Source: CAZIBG01 sp964536985 (GTDB lineage: Bacteria; Patescibacteriota; Saccharimonadia; Saccharimonadales; AWTP1-31). From it: a DNA stretch of 64,000 bases. Below, one piece after another: positions 43,583-52,138 of this stretch. Both the position numbers and the translations under genes were made by a program. Below the pieces are notes generated by a model, which worked only from the letters and a program-made list of their open reading frames with translations, searched no databases and was not told the DNA's origin. Positions within the stretch are counted from its first letter, which is position 1, and every line of letters starts with the position of its first letter. The DNA lies in NCBI GenBank assembly GCA_964536985.1, contig CAZIBG010000002.1, positions 37,138-101,137 of the forward strand, given 5' to 3'.

Positions 43583-44056
43583 ATGAAACCAAACGAATCT
43601 TCAGATATCCACATAAAATCAAGTCGAATAGTATATGGGAGTCGTTTTCTGATTGCGATTTGCATGCTGAGTGTCGCGGGTTATTTCTTTTTCAGAGACA
43701 ACCCTGATTTGTTCTTTGCTGTCATGTATGCAGGTACTGGATTCTTTTTATTAATCGTATCTGCACTGAGTAAACGAGTCTTCGTTAGAAGTAAGGGTGA
43801 AAAATTAATAGTTCAAACCCTAATGACACAACGTGCTGTTGATATCAGCAAACTAACCGATGCTAGCTTTCTGCCGGGTAGAAATGGTGGATTAATAATA
43901 TTGAAGAATTCCGACAATCAAGTACTTAAGATTGTCACTATTTTTAGCAAAATAGACACTGTTGATCTGTTTAGATACTTACAAACCTACGTTACAAAGC
44001 CTGGTGTTGCTCGAAATAGTGCATACGACCAAAGAGTGGCTAAACTCGGTATTTAA
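43583..44056 (+). CDS. Two-TM membrane protein, 157 aa
   Basis: Two hydrophobic helices (SRFLIAICMLSVAGYFFF and LFFAVMYAGTGFFLLIVSAL) followed by a beta-rich cytoplasmic domain (FVRSKGEKLIVQTLMTQRAV, GLIILKNSDNQVLKIVTIF) with the look of a bacterial PH-like domain; this is an impression only. TACACT lies 6 nt before ATG (leaderless). Convergent with pgk, overlapping by 4 bp. Confidence 0.7.
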   Translation: MKPNESSDIHIKSSRIVYGSRFLIAICMLSVAGYFFFRDNPDLFFAVMYAGTGFFLLIVSALSKRVFVRSKGEKLIVQTLMTQRAVDISKLTDASFLPGRNGGLIILKNSDNQVLKIVTIFSKIDTVDLFRYLQTYVTKPGVARNSAYDQRVAKLGI

Positions 44057-45339
44057 GCGTCTTGGAGCGCTTCGACACCTGGAAGTTTTTTACCGGACAT
44101 CAGTTCAAGGCCTGCACCTCCACCTGTTGAAACGTGATCAAAGCTATCGGTTAACTTACGCGATTCAACGTAACCAACCGTATCGCCTCCGCCCACAACG
44201 CTGAAGGGTCTATGGCCATACGTACCGAGGATTGCGTCGACAAGTATTTCGGTTCCATGGGCGAATGGTCCAACTGGACCGTGCACGGCTTTAGTTTCCG
44301 TAACACCCAATGCGCCGTTCCAGATAACCGTATTTGCTAGCTGTAAGCTTCCTGCAACAAAAGCTCCAGAGAAAGGGCCAATATCCAAAATCATCTCGTC
44401 GGCCTGGATTTGGCTGGCTTTGCGTGGAGGCTTTCCGGGGTAACTTTCGACGTCGGCGATTACATGGGCATCCCAGTCAACAATACGAGTAGTAGTTTTG
44501 GAGTCTATTTTGCTAGAGACAATTCCGTCCTGAGGTAGGTAGAACACAAAGGGTCGCTTCTTAGCCTCTTTGCGGGCGGCGTCCATAATTTCGCGGGCCA
44601 ACGGAAGATCTTCTTTATCTACCAGGCTTTTGCCTACTTCGATTCCTTCGGCAAGCAGAAAGGTGTTAGCCATAGCACCACCAACAATCACAAAGTCAGC
44701 AATGGTTATAAACTTATTGAGGATTCCGATTTTGTCGGCAATCTTAGCGCCTCCGACCACAGCTAGTAGTGGACGCTGAGGCTTAGCCATAACATTGGTA
44801 ATGGTATCTACTTCTTTCTCGAGAAGTAATCCTGCAACGCTTGGCAGGAACTTAGTAACTGCGCTAGTGCTGGCATGCGCTCGGTGCACTACACCAAACC
44901 CATCTTGCACAAATATGTCGGCATAACTTGCCAGCCTTTTAGCGAAGTCAGCGTTATTAGCTTCTTCTTCTGGATGGTACCGGAGGTTTTCTAGCATTAA
45001 GACCTCGCCGGCCTTAAGTTTAGTAGCGGCGATAATAGTGTCGTCCGCTACGCAGTCATCAGCAAATTGCACGGGCACATCGAGTAGCTTAGACAATCGC
45101 TTAGCAACTGGTTTAAGCGAACAGCTTTTGTCGTTTGGCCCCTTAGGTCGTCCAAGATGGCTACAAATAATAACCTTGCAGCCTTGCTTTAATAGATACT
45201 GTACCGTCGGAAGTGACTGAGTAATACGGTAATCGTCGCTAATCGTTCCGTCCGGGTTTACCGGCACATTGTAGTCTGCTCGCAGCAAGACTGTTTTGCC
45301 CTTGATTTCGATGTCACGGATTGTTTTTTTAGTAAACAT
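44053..45339 (-). CDS. pgk: Phosphoglycerate kinase
   Basis: ATP-forming glycolytic step. LLRADYNVPVNPDGTISDDYR, ICSHLGRPKGPNDKSCSL, FVQDGFGVVHRAHAS, VVGGAKIADKI, and nucleotide site VVGGGDTVGYVE...HVSTGGGAGLELMSGKKLPGVEAL. 428 aa, slightly longer than average, with an insert around KKRPFVFYLPQDGIVSSKID as is common in the family. A TAAAAT box lies 8 nt from ATG. Confidence 0.96.
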   Translation of the reverse strand: MFTKKTIRDIEIKGKTVLLRADYNVPVNPDGTISDDYRITQSLPTVQYLLKQGCKVIICSHLGRPKGPNDKSCSLKPVAKRLSKLLDVPVQFADDCVADDTIIAATKLKAGEVLMLENLRYHPEEEANNADFAKRLASYADIFVQDGFGVVHRAHASTSAVTKFLPSVAGLLLEKEVDTITNVMAKPQRPLLAVVGGAKIADKIGILNKFITIADFVIVGGAMANTFLLAEGIEVGKSLVDKEDLPLAREIMDAARKEAKKRPFVFYLPQDGIVSSKIDSKTTTRIVDWDAHVIADVESYPGKPPRKASQIQADEMILDIGPFSGAFVAGSLQLANTVIWNGALGVTETKAVHGPVGPFAHGTEILVDAILGTYGHRPFSVVGGGDTVGYVESRKLTDSFDHVSTGGGAGLELMSGKKLPGVEALQDA

Positions 45340-45384
45340 ATACTTGAATTTTAACCATTAGCGTTTACTTTGACCAGGCCAATC

Positions 45385-45690
45385 TTAAAATGCCGGCCTA
45401 TACCAACCTGCGATTCCAAACACAAAACCACTCGAAACTAAACGCTTTTGAGGCATGCTTAGACAAAATTCACACTGCCCCTCTTCATAGTCTAAATAGC
45501 CAACTCGATAGTAGTAGCCAACTGGCAATGGTATGGTAGTGATCTCCGAGTCATAGCCGTATTTTGTGCGAATCTTTGTATTCACATTTGAGATTAATGC
45601 GAAGTTAATGGAGGTGGTAAGTAGACAAAGTAAAGCAAGTATTTTAAGCATTCTCTTGAGATTTGTTTGAGAATTTTTATGACTGCTCAT
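45385..45690 (-). CDS. Small secreted or membrane protein, 101 aa
   Basis: Unknown. An N-terminal signal/TM segment (LKILALLCLLTTSINFALI) is followed by a short outer part with GYYYRVGYLDYEEGQCEFCL (a Cys pair) and VFGIAGWYRPAF. It begins 9 nt after the pyk stop without a clear ribosome site, so it is either coupled to pyk or marginally expressed. Confidence 0.5.
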   Translation of the reverse strand: MSSHKNSQTNLKRMLKILALLCLLTTSINFALISNVNTKIRTKYGYDSEITTIPLPVGYYYRVGYLDYEEGQCEFCLSMPQKRLVSSGFVFGIAGWYRPAF

Positions 45691-45699
45691 GAAAGAATC

Positions 45700-47142
45700 T
45701 TAGGCCAGTACACGAACTTTGATAGTATCGGTAGTACCGACAACGCCAGGATACTTGCCAGATACTGTAACAATCGTGTCGCCCTTCTTGAGTACTTTGG
45801 CGGTTCTGAGCCAGTTGGTAAGCTTAGTCGCAGCCAGTGGATCAACAGGTCGATTGTAGCTTTTGGTTCCATAGACCAAGGACAGCTGCTGGACAGTAGT
45901 CATATTAGAAGTAACTACAATAATTGGCACGTTTGGACGATGCGAAGCAATCTGTAGAGCCGTGTCTCCGCTAAGAGTCTCTACTACGATAGCTTTAGAT
46001 TCGATGCTATCCGACAAACGGATTACAGCATTAGATATGGCACGGTGTCGACTTGTCTCGGCAGGTTTGGTGTTGTCTTCGAATTTTACCGACAGAGGAT
46101 TGTGATCTTGAACATACAAGATGACCCGCTTCATGATTTCCACAGACTGAATTGGATACTTTCCATTAGCGGTTTCATCACTAAGCATCACGCAGTCGGC
46201 GCCCAATATCACCGCCGTTGCGATATCTGAAACTTCGGCACGGGTTGGCTCAGGCATCTCTGTCATGCTTGCCAGCATCTGGGTGGCAACAATTGTAGGG
46301 GTGGCATACTTTAAGCCAAGTCCAATGATCTTACGTTGCACGATCGGCACGCTTTCGGGCAAGGTTTCGATGGCAAGGTCACCACGGGCGACCATGACCA
46401 TGTCCGCCTCTTCGACGATTTCTTCTAGATTTTCGGTGGCTGCCTTGGTCTCGATCTTAGCTATCAATTTAGCTTTACTTCCAAGATTCTTGAGCATAGT
46501 GCGTACTCGTTGCACATCGCGAGCATGCTGGATAAAGCTTAGGGCAACGTAGTCGATATCCTGGGTGGACCCGAAGGTAAGGTCTTTTTTGTCCTTAACA
46601 GTAATTATATCGCCACCAAAGTCAGTGTCAGGCAGGTTTATGCCCTTGCGCTTAATAAGTACACCATCATTCTCGGCACGTGCGTGAACCACGCCATCAC
46701 TAACACTAGTAACCGTAGTGCGGATACGTCCATCAAACAGGAAAAGTCGCTCGCCCCGCTTCATCTTCTTAGCTAGATCATACTGCGTAGGCAAGATTCC
46801 CGTTTCGGCATAGTCAGCGCCAAACTTAAATCGTAAGCTTTGCCCAAGCTGGACATTCACGATTCCCTCGAAGTCACCAAGACGGATCTTAGGACCCTGT
46901 AAGTCCTGAATAATTGCTACTGGCTTACCAAATTCTGCGCTGGCCTTACGGATCCAGCCAATTTGCTCAATTCGCTCTTCGTGCGTTCCATGGCTGAAGT
47001 TCAACCTAAAGCCGTTAGCTCCAGCCTTCATGAGCGCTAAAATTGATTTATAACTATTTGTTGAGGGGCCGACAGTTGCGATAATTTTTGAGCGCTTAAA
47101 ATCAGCAAGAGGAACCCCGGGGGCTTTGTTTGTTACATCCAT
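45700..47142 (-). CDS. pyk: Pyruvate kinase
   Basis: Final ATP-yielding step of glycolysis. IIATVGPSTNSY, GFRLNFSHGTHEER, IQDLQGPKIRLGDF, KIETKAATENLEEI, MVARGDLAIE, ATQMLASMTEMPEPTRAE, SDETANGKYPIQSVEIM, and C-terminal domain to DTIVTVSGKYPG. 480 aa. TAAAAT lies 7 nt before ATG. It is the third glycolytic gene in a 5-kb stretch. Confidence 0.96.
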   Translation of the reverse strand: MDVTNKAPGVPLADFKRSKIIATVGPSTNSYKSILALMKAGANGFRLNFSHGTHEERIEQIGWIRKASAEFGKPVAIIQDLQGPKIRLGDFEGIVNVQLGQSLRFKFGADYAETGILPTQYDLAKKMKRGERLFLFDGRIRTTVTSVSDGVVHARAENDGVLIKRKGINLPDTDFGGDIITVKDKKDLTFGSTQDIDYVALSFIQHARDVQRVRTMLKNLGSKAKLIAKIETKAATENLEEIVEEADMVMVARGDLAIETLPESVPIVQRKIIGLGLKYATPTIVATQMLASMTEMPEPTRAEVSDIATAVILGADCVMLSDETANGKYPIQSVEIMKRVILYVQDHNPLSVKFEDNTKPAETSRHRAISNAVIRLSDSIESKAIVVETLSGDTALQIASHRPNVPIIVVTSNMTTVQQLSLVYGTKSYNRPVDPLAATKLTNWLRTAKVLKKGDTIVTVSGKYPGVVGTTDTIKVRVLA

Positions 47143-47187
47143 TGAATCTATTTTAAACGCTTATGTCTCTTTTGCCTAGACGACAAT

Positions 47188-47211
47188 AAACTGCGATTTT
47201 TTACGCAGTTT
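47188..47211. repeat. Inverted repeat in the pyk / surface-operon divergent region
   Basis: AAACTGCG-ATTTTTTA-CGCAGTTT: 8-bp perfect arms around an 8-nt AT loop, lying between divergent pyk and the surface operon. It could be an operator or a terminator-like hairpin; there is no U-tract after the stem. Confidence 0.5.
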
Positions 47212-47306
47212 AGGCTATTTTGCGGTTACGTTTTTTGGTACAATATAAGCATAAACGTTTCAGGAGGGTAATCCACCCATTTATTAATGGGAATCGTACG
47301 CAAGTT

Positions 47307-47942
47307 ATGCACTATATCGTCACTGTAATCGCTGTCATCGTTATTGTGCTAATTGGTCTGTTTTTATACGACCGTCGTATTCTTGCTGCTCATAATATTA
47401 TTAAGCATCGACTTACTCGTCGACGCATGGCCACGCTAGCTGTAGCACTTATATTTGCCGTCCTTGGAGGCGTGGTGTTCGCAGTTACTCAGAGGGACGC
47501 GAATAAGCGACCTAACGACACTATTGCCGTAGATAAAGTCAAAACAGCACCAAAAGTTGCCCAAACAAAAGACTTGCCGGCCTACCAAATTCTTACCGAA
47601 AAGAACGCAGGCAGCACCACCCTGAATGTAGTTGTCTATACACTCAGTACCGATCGAGCTAAGCTTACTAATCTGAACCAAACGCTTCTGGACAAGTACA
47701 AAAAAGCGCCTATTACTAATGTATATATTCATTACTTTGACGATAAGACTGTTGCTGGAAATTACTTTGATCTGATATCCAAAGCCGAAACCTCCGTAAC
47801 CCTCGCCCAGAAGAAGAAGCTTTTTAGTCACTATATCGCTCAGAGTTATCCCGGTATCACGACACCTGGAGGAATATTATTCCTGACTGACCGAACGGAA
47901 GTAGTTAAGCAGTTCTCTAATTCGACCAAGGAGCCTAAGTAA
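47307..47942 (+). CDS. Two-TM membrane protein, first gene of the surface operon
   Basis: TM1 (IVTVIAVIVIVLIGLFLY), a short basic loop (KHRLTRRRM), TM2 (ATLAVALIFAVLGGVVFAV), then an outer domain of about 130 aa with LNVVVYTLSTDRAKL and GGILFLTDRTEVVKQ. 211 aa from ATG 47307; the frame extends to TTG 47220. An AGGAGG at 47262-47267 is too far from this ATG and may serve a 13-codon leader (47287-47328) or be masked by GGGT/ACCC pairing. Stop overlaps the next ATG. Family unknown. Confidence 0.65.
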   Translation: MHYIVTVIAVIVIVLIGLFLYDRRILAAHNIIKHRLTRRRMATLAVALIFAVLGGVVFAVTQRDANKRPNDTIAVDKVKTAPKVAQTKDLPAYQILTEKNAGSTTLNVVVYTLSTDRAKLTNLNQTLLDKYKKAPITNVYIHYFDDKTVAGNYFDLISKAETSVTLAQKKKLFSHYIAQSYPGITTPGGILFLTDRTEVVKQFSNSTKEPK

Positions 47943-50900
47943 TGGGCTTTAAATTCGTACATCTTTCGGACCGACTTCACCCCGTTTTCAGGCACCCTCA
48001 TACTAAGCGTGCAAGCGCACTGTTATTAGCCATCCTCATACTAGGGAATACTATCCTGCCGGCCTTGTGGTCTAGCGAAAAGGTCGACGCTTTCAGCAAC
48101 CTAACTCAGAATAACTGGGAAAACGGGATTGGCACCAGTCCTCAGGATCAGTTTGCATCTTCTTCCAATATCGTAACGTCCACTACGAACCAGCTGACAA
48201 TAGACACCTCCAATGGGGCTTATAGCGATTGGTGTGATACAGCAAACTGCGATACCGACTGGCAACATCGTCAAGCTATCTCGGTCTTCAATACCAGCGG
48301 CAATACAATGACTAACTACCAAGTTAAGTTAACAATACCGTACAGGTCTTCCATGAAGAACGATTTTAGTGATTTACGCTTCCTGAATAGCGATAGCACA
48401 GAAGAGCTCAGTCATTTCACTTTCCAGAAAAGCGATAGCCAGAAAGCTACCGTCTTTGTAAAATTACCGACCATTGCTGGCGGAACAACCAATATTAAGA
48501 TGTATTACGGCAATGGATCCGCCAACAGTACCTCTAACAGACAGACCACCATGGAGATCGCCGACGACTGGGAAAACAACCAACCTTGTCGTCCCGGTGG
48601 AACCATTTGTACGGGAGATGGTGTTCTAAGCATCAACAATGGCGAGGCAACATGGGTTGCGTACAATACCGGATTCGGTAATAACTCCCCCTGGGATAGA
48701 AGCGTTGACCGCGTGCGACAGGTTGACTTGAAGTACGATTTAAGTAACTTCCAATGTAATCAGAGCCCTCAGAGCGGTGGGTTTATGAACATTGGTTTAG
48801 GTAGAAATAGTTTTCAAACCAGCATAAGCGCCTGGAAGTTCGAGACTTGCGACTCTGAAGGACTTTTCTGGTCCTTCCCAAACATTTACAGTAATAACAC
48901 AAATTACAACGAAGGCGGCGCGCTATCCAACAAGATACGTAGTAATCAGTGGGTTACTTTACGCGCGACAGCACTATCTTCTGGTGGACAATTATACGAA
49001 TACAGTCTTGATAATGGCGAATCTTTCACTGAATTCAACTTCTACCAACGAGGTACAGAAATGGACGAAACAGGATTTGGCATTAGTAGTGGTGGTCCTG
49101 ACGCTATCTACGGCTCAATGCGCAACTTCCTCGGCTACCAGTCCAGTAGCGGCATTTCTAGTAGCTTCGGGATCGAGGAGACCGTTGGGGGCTATACGGG
49201 GCAACTGGAGTCAGTTGTCTATGACCTGAATGCCACCCAAACTGGACTAGGTAATATACGTATCTCTAAGACTGGCAGTGGAGAAGCTTCATTATTTATT
49301 CGAACCGGAGTTGACTCACCAAGTAATGCCGACTATGCGTCTTGTGGCGCGATTTATGATGGACAGCCTTTGGGATCTACCAAGTGTGGATCAGCAGCAG
49401 GTCAACGCTACGTTCAATATATGCTCGCCATGGCGGCCACCTCTACCGCCGACCTAACGGTCACAGAAGTATCATTTGAATATATAATTGACACCGATGC
49501 ACCCACTACTAACGCCAGCAATGGAATCATTAAAACCAGCTCCTCAGGCACAGTCATTGCTAACGGTAGCTGGACTAAGGTTTCCAGGCCTTACATAAGT
49601 TGGACTGCTGGTGCCGATAACGATGGAGGATCTGGAATCGCTGGTTACTGTATATATGTTGGCACCAATGATTCTGCCGACGCCACCACCAAGGGCATTA
49701 TCACCAGCTCGAGTCCGCTCAACCTAGGCAATACCTGTGAATACATTACATCTAACACTAACCTAGACCTAAACCAGGTCCAGACTAGTTCTATAGATAA
49801 CGGCAGCACCTATTACGTTGCGATTCGTGCAATCGATGGAACGGGCAATTTACACCCCGACACACTGCGGATTCATTACGCCGTAGACAATCAAGCTCCG
49901 CAGGCAATGACGTTATTCACCTTCCCAACTGCAGTAAACTCATCGGTATTAAAAGTCAGCTGGATTCAAGGACTAGGAAATCCCCCATTCGTCGATGATT
50001 ATTCCGGCATAGCTGGGTTGAAATACTGTGTAACTTCAGTTATCTCAGGACTGTCGGGATGTAATGCTAGCGACAACAACTGGTTCGGACCTAATCACGG
50101 CTCTGGATCTATATCGGATACTAGTGACGTCTTCCCTGCTTCGGCAAGTGAGCTAACCACCTCCCTCCTGGACGCGCCCCGATTGGACGAAGATATATTA
50201 GGGTATAACGCTATAGTAGTGGCAGTGCTTGATAACGCAGGTAACTTTGGAGTAGAAGGCAATGGAGCCCCGCACATTTTCCAGATCAGTCGCACAGCGA
50301 GCGATGCGCCAGCCAACTTACAAGTAACGCCAACTTCGGCGAATGCCAATAATTTTGCATTTACCTGGCAACGACCGGTCACCCTTTATGGAGACCGAAC
50401 CGAAGCTGAGTACTGCTGGAGCGTTAATGAACCAATAGCTCAAGATGGCAGTAACTGTAACTGGACCGGAAAGAATGTCTATGCCCTTGCTGCCGGTCCT
50501 TATGCTACTCAACAGGGCGAAAATACCATGTATCTGGCTACCCGTGACGTCACAGGAAACTTTGACGGTAGTAAATTCACCAGCGTGACGTTTACTACTA
50601 GCACGGTTGCCCCTGGCCTGCCGCACGACCTAGACATCTCTGATGTATCTATTCGGGCAACTTCTACCTGGAAATTAGCGCTCAGCTGGTCTGCACCTGA
50701 GCAAACTGGAGCTGGCGTCGCTCGCTATAAAGTACTCCGCTCGACAGACGACATCACCTACACTGAGATTGGCTCCACCACTGGCAACAACACGAGCTTT
50801 ATTGATGGTGGCTTAGACCCTGTGCTGTATTATTACAAAATTCAAGCCTGCGACAACGCCAACAGTTGTGGTATTGCCAGTACCAGCGCGAATAAAAAAC

Positions 50901-52138
50901 CTACTGGGCGCTTCACCGAACCAGCCAAATTGACTGCCGATACCGATCAACCAAAACTACGTGACGTAACTACCCGTAAGGCTACTATATTGTGGTATAC
51001 CGACCGTGAGAGTGACTCTCGAATTGCTCTTGGCAAAACGAGTGGCAATTACTTTACAGAGGAAATTGGCAACTCTTCTCAGGTTTCTGACCATGTAATT
51101 AACCTCACCAACCTAGATCCCGGCACTACTTACTATTACGTCGCAAAATGGACTGATGGCGACGGCAACACTGGCCAATCCGTAGAACATACTCTTCGAA
51201 CACTACCTGCACCTGCTATTAGCGAAGTAGATGTCAGTCAGTTGACTATCAGCAGTGGTATGGTAAAACTCAAGACCAAGGACGCTGCAAAGGTCAGCCT
51301 TTACTACGGCAAATCTGAGGCTTTTGGGGATGTCACAACCATCGATACTTCATCCGAAGAATCAACTTATAGCATCCAACTCTCTGGGCTCAGTGATGGC
51401 ACTAAATACTACTTCAAACTCAACGGGTATGATATTGACGGCAATGAATACCAAGGTAATATTTACTCGTTCACCACTCCTGCTCGACCGGTCATAGCGA
51501 ACCTAGCCATTAATACCGTCGAAGGCGAACCGAGCAGTACCAAGAAAGTAAGCTGGACTACGAATGTCCCAACTAATTCAGTAGTATCCTACACACCTAA
51601 AGATGGACAGGAAGTAAACACTATTAATTCGGAGCTCTCACTTACCCACGAAGTAATCATCAAGCAGCTGCTGGATGACACTGACTACTCGCTCATTGCA
51701 CGATCTTCTGATTCTGCCGGCAATACTGCCACATCCGACGCCCGGATATTCCATACAGCCTTAGATACTCGACCTCCGAAGATCAGCGATGTGTCCATCG
51801 AAACAACTATCCGAGGCAATGGAACCGAAGCAAAGGGTCAGATTGTAGTGTCGTGGCGAACCGATGAACCGGCAACGAGCCAGCTTGCCTACGGTCAAGG
51901 AGAATCAAGTGGATTCACGAGCAGAACACCCCGGGATGACCGACTTACTACCGAGCACACCATGATCATATCCGACCTGGCAACAGCATCAATCTATCGG
52001 GTGGAGGTCGTATCGGAGGATAAAGCTGGAAACAGCGTACTGTCTCAGCCAGAAACAGCAATCATTGGTCGCCCGTCAGATAATGTGTTCACAATAATAC
52101 TTACGGCTTTACAGAACGTATTTGGAGTAAATAGATAA
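47942..52138 (+). CDS. Giant secreted DUF2341/fibronectin-III surface protein, 1398 aa
   Basis: Signal-type TM near the N-terminus (ASALLLAILILGNTILPAL), a TQNNWENGIG motif, then one DUF2341 unit (about 95-205, opening DWCDTANCDTDWQHRQ) with a lectin-like follow-on domain. A string of Ig/fibronectin-III-like modules comes next, including ADTDQPKLRDVTTRKATILW and TTYYYVAKWTDGDGNTG. The C-terminal tail is PSDNVFTIILTALQNVFG. Probably an adhesin or glycan-binding surface fibre. TAATG overlap with its 1710-aa paralog; clearly co-expressed. Confidence 0.85.
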   Translation: MGFKFVHLSDRLHPVFRHPHTKRASALLLAILILGNTILPALWSSEKVDAFSNLTQNNWENGIGTSPQDQFASSSNIVTSTTNQLTIDTSNGAYSDWCDTANCDTDWQHRQAISVFNTSGNTMTNYQVKLTIPYRSSMKNDFSDLRFLNSDSTEELSHFTFQKSDSQKATVFVKLPTIAGGTTNIKMYYGNGSANSTSNRQTTMEIADDWENNQPCRPGGTICTGDGVLSINNGEATWVAYNTGFGNNSPWDRSVDRVRQVDLKYDLSNFQCNQSPQSGGFMNIGLGRNSFQTSISAWKFETCDSEGLFWSFPNIYSNNTNYNEGGALSNKIRSNQWVTLRATALSSGGQLYEYSLDNGESFTEFNFYQRGTEMDETGFGISSGGPDAIYGSMRNFLGYQSSSGISSSFGIEETVGGYTGQLESVVYDLNATQTGLGNIRISKTGSGEASLFIRTGVDSPSNADYASCGAIYDGQPLGSTKCGSAAGQRYVQYMLAMAATSTADLTVTEVSFEYIIDTDAPTTNASNGIIKTSSSGTVIANGSWTKVSRPYISWTAGADNDGGSGIAGYCIYVGTNDSADATTKGIITSSSPLNLGNTCEYITSNTNLDLNQVQTSSIDNGSTYYVAIRAIDGTGNLHPDTLRIHYAVDNQAPQAMTLFTFPTAVNSSVLKVSWIQGLGNPPFVDDYSGIAGLKYCVTSVISGLSGCNASDNNWFGPNHGSGSISDTSDVFPASASELTTSLLDAPRLDEDILGYNAIVVAVLDNAGNFGVEGNGAPHIFQISRTASDAPANLQVTPTSANANNFAFTWQRPVTLYGDRTEAEYCWSVNEPIAQDGSNCNWTGKNVYALAAGPYATQQGENTMYLATRDVTGNFDGSKFTSVTFTTSTVAPGLPHDLDISDVSIRATSTWKLALSWSAPEQTGAGVARYKVLRSTDDITYTEIGSTTGNNTSFIDGGLDPVLYYYKIQACDNANSCGIASTSANKKPTGRFTEPAKLTADTDQPKLRDVTTRKATILWYTDRESDSRIALGKTSGNYFTEEIGNSSQVSDHVINLTNLDPGTTYYYVAKWTDGDGNTGQSVEHTLRTLPAPAISEVDVSQLTISSGMVKLKTKDAAKVSLYYGKSEAFGDVTTIDTSSEESTYSIQLSGLSDGTKYYFKLNGYDIDGNEYQGNIYSFTTPARPVIANLAINTVEGEPSSTKKVSWTTNVPTNSVVSYTPKDGQEVNTINSELSLTHEVIIKQLLDDTDYSLIARSSDSAGNTATSDARIFHTALDTRPPKISDVSIETTIRGNGTEAKGQIVVSWRTDEPATSQLAYGQGESSGFTSRTPRDDRLTTEHTMIISDLATASIYRVEVVSEDKAGNSVLSQPETAIIGRPSDNVFTIILTALQNVFGVNR

